Shown: piece after piece, positions 1-7,884 of the stretch
How positions within the stretch are numbered: the first letter of the stretch is position 1
Layout of the letters: each line of letters starts with the position of its first letter
Origin: Bacteroidota bacterium
GTDB taxonomy: Bacteria; Bacteroidota; Bacteroidia; Chitinophagales; Chitinophagaceae
Assembly (NCBI GenBank): GCA_023418315.1
Contig: JAEZZY010000057.1
Location: forward strand, 8,812 to 72,811
Direction of reading: 5' to 3'
DNA length: 64,000 nt
The notes under the pieces: generated by a model
What the model saw: the letters and a program-made list of their open reading frames with translations, nothing else
Told to the model about the DNA's origin: nothing
The model's database searches: none
Position numbers and translations under genes: made by a program

Positions 1-147
1 GAGTGCACAGAGCATAAAGACTCAGGCCTTGCAGGAACAAGCCGCTATATTACCACCAAGAACAAGAAAAACACTCCGGAACGAATCGAGTTGAAAAAAT
101 ACAACCCGATCATGAAAAAAGTAACTGTTCACAAAGAAATCAAATAA
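1..147 (+). CDS. rpmG: 50S ribosomal protein L33 (bL33), 5' end outside the window
   Basis: The window opens inside a frame that reads to TAA at 145-147. The 48 residues match the C-terminal four fifths of bL33: a GTSRYITTKN segment followed by ELKKYNP and a basic HKEIK end. bL33 is a small protein of the large ribosomal subunit near the E site. About 12 residues are missing because the gene starts before the window. The DUF4295 gene follows after 50 nt, the usual Bacteroidota order, so the two are probably co-transcribed. Confidence 0.93.
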   Translation, partial: ECTEHKDSGLAGTSRYITTKNKKNTPERIELKKYNPIMKKVTVHKEIK

Positions 148-197
148 TTCATCGGCACTTCAGTATATTTATTGACGTGTTCCTAAAATAAAGTATT

Positions 198-371
198 ATG
201 GCAAAAGCAGCTAAAACCGCGATAAAAAAAGACCCGAAGCTGGCAGCGGAAGCAAAAAACTACACCAAAGTGATAAAAGCGGTACGCAGCCCTAAAACCG
301 GCGCTTACACTTTTAAAGAAGCGATGATGCACAAAGACAAGGTGAAAGACTTCCTTGCCACTACTAAATAA
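198..371 (+). CDS. DUF4295 family small basic protein (likely ribosomal bL38)
   Basis: This 57-residue ORF (ATG 198, TAA 369-371) has a Lys/Ala-rich N-terminus, then a conserved core with VIKAVRSPKTGAYTFKE and a KVKDFLA end, which is the DUF4295 signature. The family is restricted to Bacteroidota and usually follows rpmG, as here. From memory, a protein of this family was seen in a Bacteroidota ribosome structure and named bL38; I cannot check that here. The position after bL33, the size and the high Lys content fit a ribosomal protein. A strong hairpin terminator follows, so the neighbouring PHA synthase is a separate unit. Confidence 0.85.
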   Translation: MAKAAKTAIKKDPKLAAEAKNYTKVIKAVRSPKTGAYTFKEAMMHKDKVKDFLATTK

Positions 372-402
372 GTACGTTTTTTTAGAAAGAGAAATAATTC
401 AG

Positions 403-440
403 ACAAACAAGCCCGCTTTATAGCAGGGCTTGTTTGTTTT
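403..440 (+). terminator. Rho-independent terminator after the rpmG-DUF4295 unit
   Basis: A perfect 12-bp stem (403-414 with 426-437, core AAGCCC/GGGCTT) has an 11-nt loop and ends in a T run at 437-440. It lies 31 nt after the DUF4295 stop codon. Confidence 0.85.
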
Positions 441-493
441 GCAGTCTTGCAAATATCCCTTACTTTACCGGAGTAATCATTTATAAACATTCT

Positions 494-501
494 TAACTTT
501 G
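494..501 (+). promoter_or_regulatory. -7 element TAACTTTG for the PHA synthase gene
   Basis: TAACTTTG matches the Bacteroidota -7 consensus TAnnTTTG and lies 18 nt before ATG 520. No TTTG is seen at the ideal -33 distance, so the strength is uncertain. Confidence 0.6.
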
Positions 502-519
502 CAAAAATTTTTTTAATCT

Positions 520-1572
520 ATGACAGTAAATCCCTCCGGAATGATGGAAGAACTTATCTCCACCAGCCAAAAATTGGTAAAAGGATATGAAACCCTTCAG
601 AAAATAGACTCCGTAGAAATAGCAACTACTCCGAAAGAACTGGTATGGCAATGCGATAAAGTGAAAATGTATCATTACCTGCGCGATACGCCTGCCAAAT
701 GCAAAACACCGGTATTGGTATCCTTTGCTATGCTCAACCGGCAAGATGTGCTGGACCTGCAACCCGACCGCAGCCTGATGAAAAAACTGGTGGACGAAGG
801 ACTGGACGTGTACATTATGGACTGGGGCTACCCTACGCAAGCAGACCGCTACCTCACTATGGAAGACTATATTGACGGCTATATGAACGATGCCGTGGAC
901 TTCCTCCGTAAAAAACATAAAGTAGCCAAGATTCATAAACAAGGCATCTGCCAAGGCGGCACCTTCTCTATGATTTATGCTTGCCTTTATCCCGAAAAAC
1001 TACAATCGCTTACTACCTATGTAGCGCCATACGATTTTGAAAATGGCGGCTGCATGCTCTATAAGTGGGCAAAATATATAGATGTGGACACCATGGTGGA
1101 CAGCGTAGGCACTATACCCGGCGAACAAATTGACAGCGCTTTCGGAATGTTGAAACCCAGTATGAATATCAGCAAATATTTCGGCGTAATGGATTCGTTG
1201 GAAGACCAGGCCAAACTGCTCAACTTCCTCCGCATGGAAAAATGGAAAAGCGACCTGCCCGCCATTCCGGGAGAAATGTATCGTAAATACATCAAAGACC
1301 TTTTCAGAGATAATCTTTTAGTGAAAGGGGAATTTACTTTAGGCGGCCGTGCTGTAAATCTGAAAAACATGACCGTGCCTTTCCTGAATGTATATGCTAC
1401 GGAAGATGCCATCATCCCCAACAACAGCACCAAAGCAGTGATGAAACACATAGGCGCTAAGGATAAAACGGAATATCCGTTTCCCGGTGGGCATATAGGC
1501 GTGTTCGTAGGCGGTAAATCCCAAAAAGAACTTGCTCCTACCGTGGCAAAATGGACCATCGAACGATGTTAA
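520..1572 (+). CDS. phaC: Class III-type poly(3-hydroxyalkanoate) synthase, PhaC subunit
   Basis: The 350-aa alpha/beta-hydrolase-fold protein has the size of class III PhaC (about 355 aa). The nucleophile elbow GICQGG places the catalytic Cys at 144. Asp296 (ATEDAIIP) and His325 (GGHIGVFVG) complete the triad, with spacing close to the Cys149/Asp302/His331 described for the Allochromatium enzyme. PhaC polymerises hydroxyacyl-CoA into storage polyester at granule surfaces. Class III enzymes normally need PhaE, yet no PhaE-like gene lies nearby. A thiolase that could feed such a pathway is far away (62818). The gene is monocistronic between two terminators. A related hydrolase with another substrate is possible but less likely with Cys in the elbow. 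Confidence 0.85.
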   Translation: MTVNPSGMMEELISTSQKLVKGYETLQKIDSVEIATTPKELVWQCDKVKMYHYLRDTPAKCKTPVLVSFAMLNRQDVLDLQPDRSLMKKLVDEGLDVYIMDWGYPTQADRYLTMEDYIDGYMNDAVDFLRKKHKVAKIHKQGICQGGTFSMIYACLYPEKLQSLTTYVAPYDFENGGCMLYKWAKYIDVDTMVDSVGTIPGEQIDSAFGMLKPSMNISKYFGVMDSLEDQAKLLNFLRMEKWKSDLPAIPGEMYRKYIKDLFRDNLLVKGEFTLGGRAVNLKNMTVPFLNVYATEDAIIPNNSTKAVMKHIGAKDKTEYPFPGGHIGVFVGGKSQKELAPTVAKWTIERC

Positions 1573-1594
1573 AATCCTTCTTTTTTGCATCACG

Positions 1595-1623
1595 AATAAA
1601 GGCGCTGTAAAAGCGCCTTTATT
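1595..1623. terminator. Bidirectional hairpin terminator between phaC and the 1656-2063 gene
   Basis: A 12-bp perfect stem (1595-1606 with 1612-1623, core AAAGGCGCT) with a 5-nt loop is flanked by T-rich sequence on the plus side and A-rich sequence on the other. It can serve both convergent genes. Confidence 0.8.
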
Positions 1624-1655
1624 TTTCTCTACACCAAACTGCACTACTATACTCG

Positions 1656-2063
1656 CTATTCTTCAGTATTTTTATTCTCCGGATTTGCTTTATCCGTTTT
1701 GATACGTTTTTCCATTTCTTCTACATCGTGTATGAATTTGTTGGTCGTCTCATCCGAATAAGCCCCATACGCATCTATCAAAGTCCCTTTCTGGTCATCG
1801 GCGGTTTCGATCACATAAAGAATGGTATTGTCAGCCGGATCGGAAGCACCTTCAAAACGGTAGAAATTGATAATTTTTACCTGTGAAGGATTGTAATAAT
1901 TTTCTTTTACGGACGAATAAAGTCCGTTTTTCGTAACCTTAAAGCTATCCGTATAGCCCGATTGTACTACTTTATTGACCACAGCGGTAAGGGTGTTCAT
2001 ATAATTTTGACCATCTCCTTGCTGCGGCAGGCGTGTGTTTCTATTGGTTTCTTGAAATTGCAT
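1656..2063 (-). CDS. Conserved small protein of unknown function
   Basis: This 135-aa soluble protein begins MQFQETNRN and has a central YRFEGASDPADN segment followed by an ETADDQKGTLIDAYGAYSD segment. I recall small Bacteroidota proteins with this FEGxSDPxD ... KGxLxxxYGxYSD pattern. Some carry the label phosphoribosylpyrophosphate synthetase, which does not fit: there is no PRPP-binding loop and the protein is far too short. The C-terminus is charged and probably helical. It lies 50 nt downstream of the four-helix-bundle gene in the same direction, a likely two-gene unit. No function is assigned. Confidence 0.75.
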   Translation of the reverse strand: MQFQETNRNTRLPQQGDGQNYMNTLTAVVNKVVQSGYTDSFKVTKNGLYSSVKENYYNPSQVKIINFYRFEGASDPADNTILYVIETADDQKGTLIDAYGAYSDETTNKFIHDVEEMEKRIKTDKANPENKNTEE

Positions 2064-2113
2064 GGCTACTGTTTTTTCTGGTTATGAATAAGATTAAATT
2101 CCCTAAATGCCGC

Positions 2114-2575
2114 TTACGAAGCGCCGTACTCATTTCTTTTTTGCCGGATCAAATCATGAGAATATTTTTCTGAATTATACTGTGCGTGGATGAGTTCTTT
2201 CAATTCATTATTTATCTCTTCATCATTCAAAGCACTTTCATAGGCGCGTCTCCAGGCATCTTCTCCAAATTCGCATGAGTCTAGAACCGTTTTGGGGTTG
2301 TCGCTGAAGGTGGCTTTCACATCCATCCAAGCCCTATAAATAGCTCCGGCAGTAGTGGTATCATCATCTATATGTTCATCGCCCAGCTCAGTGGCTTTGT
2401 ACATCAGTTCTTGTTTGTAGATTTTACTTTCTTCAATCATTTTTTCAAACAAAGGTTTCAGGTTCGCCTCATGGTCCGTCGCTTCTTCTATAGCTTTCTG
2501 ATAGCCGGCTATACGGTCGTTATTGATCTTGATAAGATCGTTGATCATTTCTACGGCTGCTTCATTTGTTTGCAT
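2114..2575 (-). CDS. PA2169-type four-helix-bundle protein (DUF2383)
   Basis: The 153-aa, highly helical acidic protein has no signal peptide. The opening VEMINDLIKINNDRIAGYQKA, the later FEKMIEESKIYKQEL helix and the DSCEFGEDAWRRAYESAL segment are those of the PA2169/DUF2383 family, ferritin-like four-helix bundles of unknown function often linked to stress. I see no complete di-iron motif set. The 1656-2063 gene follows on the same strand. Upstream, the minus strand carries TACCTTTT near 2600, a possible weak -7 element. Confidence 0.8.
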   Translation of the reverse strand: MQTNEAAVEMINDLIKINNDRIAGYQKAIEEATDHEANLKPLFEKMIEESKIYKQELMYKATELGDEHIDDDTTTAGAIYRAWMDVKATFSDNPKTVLDSCEFGEDAWRRAYESALNDEEINNELKELIHAQYNSEKYSHDLIRQKRNEYGAS

Positions 2576-2703
2576 AAGAAATCGCTTTTGTGTTCTTGAT
2601 AAAAAGGTAAAAAACTATGCCATTAAAAAATGCTTGAAAAACCGCCACCTGCCCCAAGAAGAAATGTTCGGATTCCCCCGAAAACCGTTTATTTTGCGGT
2701 CTT

Positions 2704-3249
2704 ATGAAGATGCAAACCTTGTTGGAGATTTTAAAATACACCTTGCCTGCCGTGGTGGTGTTGCTTGCTTGCACCCTGATTGTCAGGCGTTTTTTACTTA
2801 CAGAGCTGAAAGAAAAACAAATCGCTATGCTGCGGGAAAACCAAGGCCCTACGGTGCGGCTGAGGTTGCAAGCTTATGAACGGTTAGCCTTATTTCTGGA
2901 AAGAATACATCCCCGGCAACTGGCACCGAGAGTCTATCAAACGGGGATGACCGTAGCCGAGCTGCAAGCCACTATTATCTTCAATATCCGTACAGAATTT
3001 GAGCACAATCTTTCCCAGCAGATTTATGTATCGAAGCCGATATGGGATACGGTGCGCGGGGTGAAGGAGCAAGAAATGAATATGGTCAATAGCATTGCCG
3101 CCCAGCTGGACCCCAATGCCGATGCGAAAGAACTTCACAAACGAACGGTAGATTATATTCTCACCTTAGAGGGCGATCTTCCCATTGACATAGCGTTGCA
3201 AATGATTAATGACGAAGCTAAAACGGTACTTTCTTACGGGGCTATGTAA
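2704..3249 (+). CDS. Conserved single-pass membrane protein of unknown function
   Basis: The 181-aa protein has an N-terminal membrane helix (about residues 8-28, TLPAVVVLLACTLIVRRFLL) followed by a basic, mainly helical cytosolic part. Conserved-looking stretches are LRLQAYERLALFLERI (about 53-68) and TVDYILTLEGDLPIDIALQ (about 149-167). I recall similar proteins in many Bacteroidota with no known role. Its last 8 nt overlap the 3' end of the convergent glycosyltransferase gene. The ATG at 2704 places the membrane helix directly at the N-terminus. Confidence 0.75.
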   Translation: MKMQTLLEILKYTLPAVVVLLACTLIVRRFLLTELKEKQIAMLRENQGPTVRLRLQAYERLALFLERIHPRQLAPRVYQTGMTVAELQATIIFNIRTEFEHNLSQQIYVSKPIWDTVRGVKEQEMNMVNSIAAQLDPNADAKELHKRTVDYILTLEGDLPIDIALQMINDEAKTVLSYGAM

Positions 3250-4447
3250 CGGGCAGATTTTTCTGTTTCATCAGTTTGTAATAAAAATGCTTCATATCCC
3301 GCACCAGGCGCTGGTAAGAAAAACGTTCTTTTACATTCAGGGAACCGGCTTCTCCAAAAACTTTTCGTTGGTTTTCATCTTCCACCAGTTTCAATAAGGC
3401 TTCGGCAAATTGCTCGGCATTATCTGGTTCGGTAATGTATCCGCTTACGCCGTCTTCCATAATATCTGCCACGCCGCCTACCCGTGTAGAAACAATCGCT
3501 TTCTTTGCCGCTTGTGCTTCTATTAACGATACCGGTGTGCCTTCGTTATGAGAAGTGAGCGCCACGATGTCCAGCCCAGCCAGCACTTTGTCAATTTCTT
3601 TATGCCAGGAAATACAAAACGCCGTAGCCTTCCGGTTGTTTTCGGGGAAGTAAGTATAATCCACTCCGGCTTCGGCAAACTGCATTTCCATTTCAGGACG
3701 CACATCGCCATCGCCCACGATTACAAAACGTACTTTTTTCGTTGTTTTTTCCAGAAGTTTTTTGGAGGCAGTTACAAAAAGCGCATGATTTTTTACAGGC
3801 ACTATTCTGCCTATGATGCCTATGGCTATTTCATCCTCCTCTATGCCGTACCTGGCTCTGAAATCCTCGCGCTTCATTTCCTGCTTCATTTCAAATTTAT
3901 CTAAATCCAGCCCTAAAGGAATGATCTCGATTTTTTCGGGTTCACATATTTTATAAACCTCTGCCAGTTCCTGTTTCTGACTTTCGCTGATGGCTACAAT
4001 ACCGGTGGAGCGTTTGGCAAGATAGCGTTCGATATGGATAAAGGTTCGGGTAGTGAATTTATTGAAATAGCTATGAAACACATGTCCATGAAAGGTGTGT
4101 ACGATGATAGGGACTTTACACGCATCCGCCGCCAGCCTGCCTATAATACCGGATTTTGCAGCATGGGTATGAACGATATCCGGTTTATACTCCTCGATCA
4201 GTTCTTTGATTCTCCGGTAAGCAACGCCATCCTGCAAAGGGTATATTTTCCTTTTCATATCCTCTACAATTACCGGGCGGAGGTGAAGATCCCTTACCAG
4301 GTGATCTGCTTCCTGTTCATGATCATCACGCCCGCCGATAACGAGCGTTGTTTCAAATTCCGGTTCCATGTATTTGGACAAGTAAGTAACGTTAATGGCT
4401 GGGCCACCGATGATAAGACGGTTGTGAATGCGAAGGACGCGAGGCAT
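3242..4447 (-). CDS. Family 4 glycosyltransferase (GT-B fold)
   Basis: This 401-aa protein has the GT4 layout. The N-terminal nucleotide-fold strand carries IIGGP (12-16), the middle has the linker IIGRIVPVKNH, and the C-terminal half holds the EX7E motif (EGTPVSLIE) followed by RVGGVADIMEDG. GT4 enzymes transfer a sugar from a nucleotide donor with retention of configuration, usually to lipopolysaccharide or capsule. I start at ATG 4447 (MPRVLRI). A longer frame exists from a TTG at 4459, but the -7 element TACTTTTG covers that codon. asnB and a polymerase-like membrane protein lie upstream, so a surface-polysaccharide role is likely. The sugar and acceptor are unknown. Confidence 0.87.
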   Translation of the reverse strand: MPRVLRIHNRLIIGGPAINVTYLSKYMEPEFETTLVIGGRDDHEQEADHLVRDLHLRPVIVEDMKRKIYPLQDGVAYRRIKELIEEYKPDIVHTHAAKSGIIGRLAADACKVPIIVHTFHGHVFHSYFNKFTTRTFIHIERYLAKRSTGIVAISESQKQELAEVYKICEPEKIEIIPLGLDLDKFEMKQEMKREDFRARYGIEEDEIAIGIIGRIVPVKNHALFVTASKKLLEKTTKKVRFVIVGDGDVRPEMEMQFAEAGVDYTYFPENNRKATAFCISWHKEIDKVLAGLDIVALTSHNEGTPVSLIEAQAAKKAIVSTRVGGVADIMEDGVSGYITEPDNAEQFAEALLKLVEDENQRKVFGEAGSLNVKERFSYQRLVRDMKHFYYKLMKQKNLPVT

Positions 4448-4456
4448 AAGTGAGTG

Positions 4457-4464
4457 CAAAAGTA
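4457..4464 (-). promoter_or_regulatory. -7 element TACTTTTG for the glycosyltransferase gene
   Basis: On the minus strand TACTTTTG fits TAnnTTTG and ends 9 nt before ATG 4447, giving a leader of only a few nucleotides. It argues against the TTG start at 4459. No TTTG is seen at the usual -33 spacing. Confidence 0.55.
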
Positions 4465-4498
4465 CAATTAATCAAACAAAAAATGTGTAAACTTTCAG

Positions 4499-6409
4499 TT
4501 AATCAACATATTTCTTCCACCAATATTGGAACACAATCAATGCCCATATCCGCGCATGGCTATCGCCGGGGTTGGCGCTGTGCAATTGCTGCTTTAATTT
4601 CTCTATAGCAGCTACCTTAAAGATGCCTTGCCGCCCCACGAAATCCTTGCTCAGCAAGTCATCCTCTATCAATCCCCATAGCTCATTACGAAACCAGCCG
4701 AGTAGTGGAATTTCAAAACCATGCTTGGGGCGATTGTAAATTTCTGCCGGCAGCATAGGGCGAAACGCATCCTGCACGATTTTCTTTTTCATACTGCCAT
4801 CCACTTTATAGTTTGTAGGAAGGGAAAAGGCAAAATCCACCACTTTATAATCCAGAAACGGACTTCGCACTTCCAGGCTGTTGGCCATGCTCATCAAATC
4901 CACCTTCACCAGCATATCGCCCGGTAAAACAAGTTGCATATCCGCCAGCAATACTTCGTTGAAATCATCGGAATGAATGCAACTTAACAACGCTGCTTTT
5001 TCGGCGACTAATGCCTCCCTATCTATTTGCTGTAGAGAAGATGGGCTTAACAATTCATCCACTTCTTTTGTGCTGCTTATAGCTGCCCATTTCCAGTACC
5101 GATCTTGCATGCTCAGCTCGGCACCTTCCGCAAACCGGTGAAGCTGACGAAACAGATTTGTAACCTTATTATTTCTTCCTTTCGGTAAAATTTTCCAAAG
5201 AGGTGCGCCGGCCTTCACCAGGCTATTGGCAAGCGATGCGCTGCGCATCTTCCACTCGGCGCCATGCTTATTGTAGCCTGCAAATACCTCATCGCCGCCA
5301 TCGCCGCTGAGGGATACCGTAACATGCTTTCGGGTGTGTTTGCAAAGAATATAAACCGGTATAGCGGAAGAATCGGCAAACGGCTCATCCAGATAATCCA
5401 GCACATCATACACATGCTCCAGAAAATCTTCGTTGGCTAAGGAAAATACCGTGTGTTGCGTCTTGTATTTTTTGGCTACGGCTTGTGCATATTTGGTTTC
5501 ATCAAAAAAAGGATTGTTTTTATAGCCTACGGAGAACGTGTTGAGCTCTTTGGTGTAGCGACTCGCCAGCGCCACAATCACCGATGAATCAATACCTCCG
5601 CTTAGAAAAGCGCCTAAGGGCACATCGGCTATCATACGTTCTTTTACCGCCGCATCCATTTTTTCTATCAGCAGATGCTGTGCTTCTTCATAGCTATGAT
5701 TTTCATACCGTTCTTTCTGAATCCGGATATGATAATAGCTCTTGTATGCTTCTATACCGGCGGGGTTGATTTTTATATAGTGCGCGGGCTTGAGCTTGGT
5801 TACTTTTTTAAAAATGCTCTGCGGCTGCGGGATATAATTGAGTTGTAGGTATTGATGCAGCACCGTATAATCCAGTTCTTTGGGAATATCCCACGCGAGC
5901 AGTGCTTTCATTTCGGAAGCGAAAGCGATGCAATCGTCGCTTGTATAGAGCAGCAAAGGCTTTTTGCCATAGCGGTCTCTGGCTATAAGCAGTTCTTTTT
6001 TTTCACGGTCATAAAAAGCAAAGGCAAAAAAACCACTGAGCCAGGGCAGGCATTCTGTACCGTATTCGATGAGTAGGTAGAGCAGCGCTTCCGTATCCGA
6101 ACTGGTTTTGGCGCCGCCTATTTGTTGCCATTTTTTCTGAAGATATTTTTCGGAAAGCTCCCTATAGTTAAAGATTTCTCCGTTGAAGACCAGCACGTAT
6201 CTGCCGCTTACATCCTGCATAGGCTGGTCGGCGGCATGTGAGGTATCAATGATGGAAAGACGGCGATGCCCTAAAGCGACCTTCTCATCGTTATACACAT
6301 TTCCACAATCGGGGCCTCTCAAAATTATTTTGTCGGTTGATTGTCTTACTTTTGAAAGGTTGGTTGCCGCTTGCTGTTGCAAGGCGTAATAGCCGGTAAT
6401 ACCACACAT
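4499..6409 (-). CDS. asnB: Asparagine synthase (glutamine-hydrolysing)
   Basis: The 636-aa protein starts MCGITGY, so Cys2 becomes the glutaminase nucleophile after Met removal. Class II glutaminase motifs RGPD (31-34), GHRRLSI (47-53) and FNGEIFN (75-81) follow. The C-terminal synthetase domain has the PP-loop SGGIDSS at 270-276. The enzyme transfers glutamine-derived ammonia to an adenylated carboxyl group. It may make asparagine, but family members next to glycosyltransferases often amidate sugar carboxyls in surface polysaccharide. Its neighbours here support that second role, though the sequence alone cannot decide. It starts 57 nt from the divergent membrane-protein gene and ends 52 nt before the glycosyltransferase start. 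Confidence 0.93.
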   Translation of the reverse strand: MCGITGYYALQQQAATNLSKVRQSTDKIILRGPDCGNVYNDEKVALGHRRLSIIDTSHAADQPMQDVSGRYVLVFNGEIFNYRELSEKYLQKKWQQIGGAKTSSDTEALLYLLIEYGTECLPWLSGFFAFAFYDREKKELLIARDRYGKKPLLLYTSDDCIAFASEMKALLAWDIPKELDYTVLHQYLQLNYIPQPQSIFKKVTKLKPAHYIKINPAGIEAYKSYYHIRIQKERYENHSYEEAQHLLIEKMDAAVKERMIADVPLGAFLSGGIDSSVIVALASRYTKELNTFSVGYKNNPFFDETKYAQAVAKKYKTQHTVFSLANEDFLEHVYDVLDYLDEPFADSSAIPVYILCKHTRKHVTVSLSGDGGDEVFAGYNKHGAEWKMRSASLANSLVKAGAPLWKILPKGRNNKVTNLFRQLHRFAEGAELSMQDRYWKWAAISSTKEVDELLSPSSLQQIDREALVAEKAALLSCIHSDDFNEVLLADMQLVLPGDMLVKVDLMSMANSLEVRSPFLDYKVVDFAFSLPTNYKVDGSMKKKIVQDAFRPMLPAEIYNRPKHGFEIPLLGWFRNELWGLIEDDLLSKDFVGRQGIFKVAAIEKLKQQLHSANPGDSHARIWALIVFQYWWKKYVD

Positions 6410-6466
6410 GGATGATGATGATTAATTAAGCGGTAAAGGTTATAAGAATTTCTCAATTCAGACAGA

Positions 6467-7816
6467 ATGCAATTTATTACGCTCGCCGATTATTTCCTAC
6501 TGCCTTTTTTTCTATTGATCATTTATGCGGTTGCTTATTTCATTCGAAAAAGAGATTATCCTCCCGGCCATCCCTGGTATCGTTATTTTATGACGGGGCT
6601 TACCTTAAAAATAGTAGGCGCTATTTTCATCGGATTAATTTACCAATATTACTATGGCGGAGGCGATACGTTTATGTATTTTCTCACGGCGAAAGAAATA
6701 AACAATTCTTTTACCGATTCTCCTGAAAAATGGTACAAGCTCATCATGCACATACCGAGATGGTATGACGGCGAATATTATTCCTACATCAATAGAATGC
6801 CTTTTTATGAATCCACATCGGAATATGCGGTAGCGGCTATAGCAGCCATCTTGGGTATCTTGTGCTCTACTACCTACCTGCCTATAGCAGTGATGTTTGG
6901 AGCGCTGTCCTATATCGGCATTTGGGCATTATTCAAAACCTTTGCTTCCAAATACCCCGATTATACCAGACAGATTGCAATATGCTGCCTGTTCATTCCT
7001 TCTACCGTCATGTGGGGCTCCGGCTTGTTTAAAGACACGATTTGTATGTTTGGCTTAGGGTTGCTTACCTACGGCACCTTCCAAATCCTTATCCAACGAA
7101 ATTTTCAGATCAGTGTGATCGGCGCAACTATTTTAGGTTTCTGGCTGATTGCCACTATCAAGCTGTATATATTGCTTGCATTCATTCCGGCTCTTGCTTT
7201 GTGGATCTTATTTACGTTCTCGCATAGGCTGCGCCCGGGGCTTACCCGCACCACCATAAAGATAGTAGTGATCGGAGCCTGTGTGGGTGGCTTTATTATT
7301 TTTTCGCAGAAATTTGCTTCCGAACTGGGAAAATACTCCTTGGAAAACGTAGCGCAAACCTCTTACACTACCAATATGAACATTGCTCAGGTATCGGGCG
7401 ATGAAGGCTCCACCTACAGCCTCGGCGACATGGATCCTTCCATAGGAGGAATGCTTAAAAAATTTCCACTTGCGGTGAATGTTACCTTGTTTCGCCCCTA
7501 CCTCTGGGAAACAAGAAAGATCATCCAATTTACTAACGCCATCGAAGCCTCGATGTTCCTATGGGTTACCCTTAAAATTTTGTTGTCTCTGGGATTTCGT
7601 AAAGTAAAAGAAACCGTAGGCGCGGATCCTACCATTCAGTTTTGCCTCATCTTCACCATCATTTTCGCTTTTGCAGTGGGCTTGTCTTCCGGTAATTTCG
7701 GTACGCTTTCTCGCTATAGAATTCCCTGTCTGCCTTTCTACGGAGTGGCGCTGGTACTTATCTATTATAAAAACAAACCGGTGGAGAACAATATCCTTGC
7801 CTTCAATCTGAAATAA
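6467..7816 (+). CDS. Multi-pass membrane protein, possible polysaccharide polymerase or GT-C enzyme
   Basis: The 449-aa protein has about ten hydrophobic helices. A YYYGGGDTFMYF motif (61-72) after the second helix resembles the acidic first-loop motif of GT-C glycosyltransferases. A large loop of about residues 290-345 (Ser/Gly/Met-rich, with GDEGSTYSLGDMD) lies between late helices, as in Wzy-type polymerases. Its position, divergent from asnB and the GT4 gene, fits surface-polysaccharide assembly. I do not recognise a named family and assign no specific reaction. The stop codon sits inside an AT-only hairpin. Confidence 0.7.
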   Translation: MQFITLADYFLLPFFLLIIYAVAYFIRKRDYPPGHPWYRYFMTGLTLKIVGAIFIGLIYQYYYGGGDTFMYFLTAKEINNSFTDSPEKWYKLIMHIPRWYDGEYYSYINRMPFYESTSEYAVAAIAAILGILCSTTYLPIAVMFGALSYIGIWALFKTFASKYPDYTRQIAICCLFIPSTVMWGSGLFKDTICMFGLGLLTYGTFQILIQRNFQISVIGATILGFWLIATIKLYILLAFIPALALWILFTFSHRLRPGLTRTTIKIVVIGACVGGFIIFSQKFASELGKYSLENVAQTSYTTNMNIAQVSGDEGSTYSLGDMDPSIGGMLKKFPLAVNVTLFRPYLWETRKIIQFTNAIEASMFLWVTLKILLSLGFRKVKETVGADPTIQFCLIFTIIFAFAVGLSSGNFGTLSRYRIPCLPFYGVALVLIYYKNKPVENNILAFNLK

Positions 7817-7847
7817 TTTTAGGTAACAGAAAATAAAATTATTTTTT
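7812..7847 (+). terminator. AT-only hairpin at the end of the 6467-7816 gene
   Basis: AATAATTTT (7812-7820) pairs with AAAATTATT (7835-7843) and is followed by T residues to 7847. It overlaps the stop codon and abuts the Nramp operator palindrome. The stem is weak because it has no GC pairs. Confidence 0.4.
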
Positions 7848-7862
7848 AGACCAATCTAAAAA
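7843..7862 (+). promoter_or_regulatory. Palindromic operator candidate before the Nramp transporter
   Basis: Two perfect 8-bp arms, TTTTTAGA (7843-7850) and TCTAAAAA (7855-7862), flank a CCAA centre. The site covers the place where the -33 element should be, directly upstream of the -7 element at 7870, so a bound protein would block the promoter. The TTTAG(A)-n-(T)CTAAA pattern is of the kind bound by DtxR/MntR-family metal regulators. Linking it to manganese control of this transporter is inference. Confidence 0.6.
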
Positions 7863-7869
7863 TATATTT

Positions 7870-7877
7870 TAGCTTTG
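7870..7877 (+). promoter_or_regulatory. -7 element TAGCTTTG for the Nramp gene
   Basis: TAGCTTTG is a perfect TAnnTTTG match ending 7 nt before ATG 7885. Transcription would begin at or next to the start codon, giving a leaderless or near-leaderless message. Confidence 0.65.
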
Positions 7878-7884
7878 CTTTTTT

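Noticed and set aside
493..1644. Several long minus-strand ORFs antisense to phaC
   Set aside because: They lie opposite a gene with a full catalytic triad, have odd composition (runs of Phe/His/Tyr) and no recognisable motif.
2523..2879. 118-codon plus-strand ORF before the 2704 gene
   Set aside because: It overlaps the better-supported 2704-3249 gene and the antisense 2114-2575 gene and has no coherent protein pattern.
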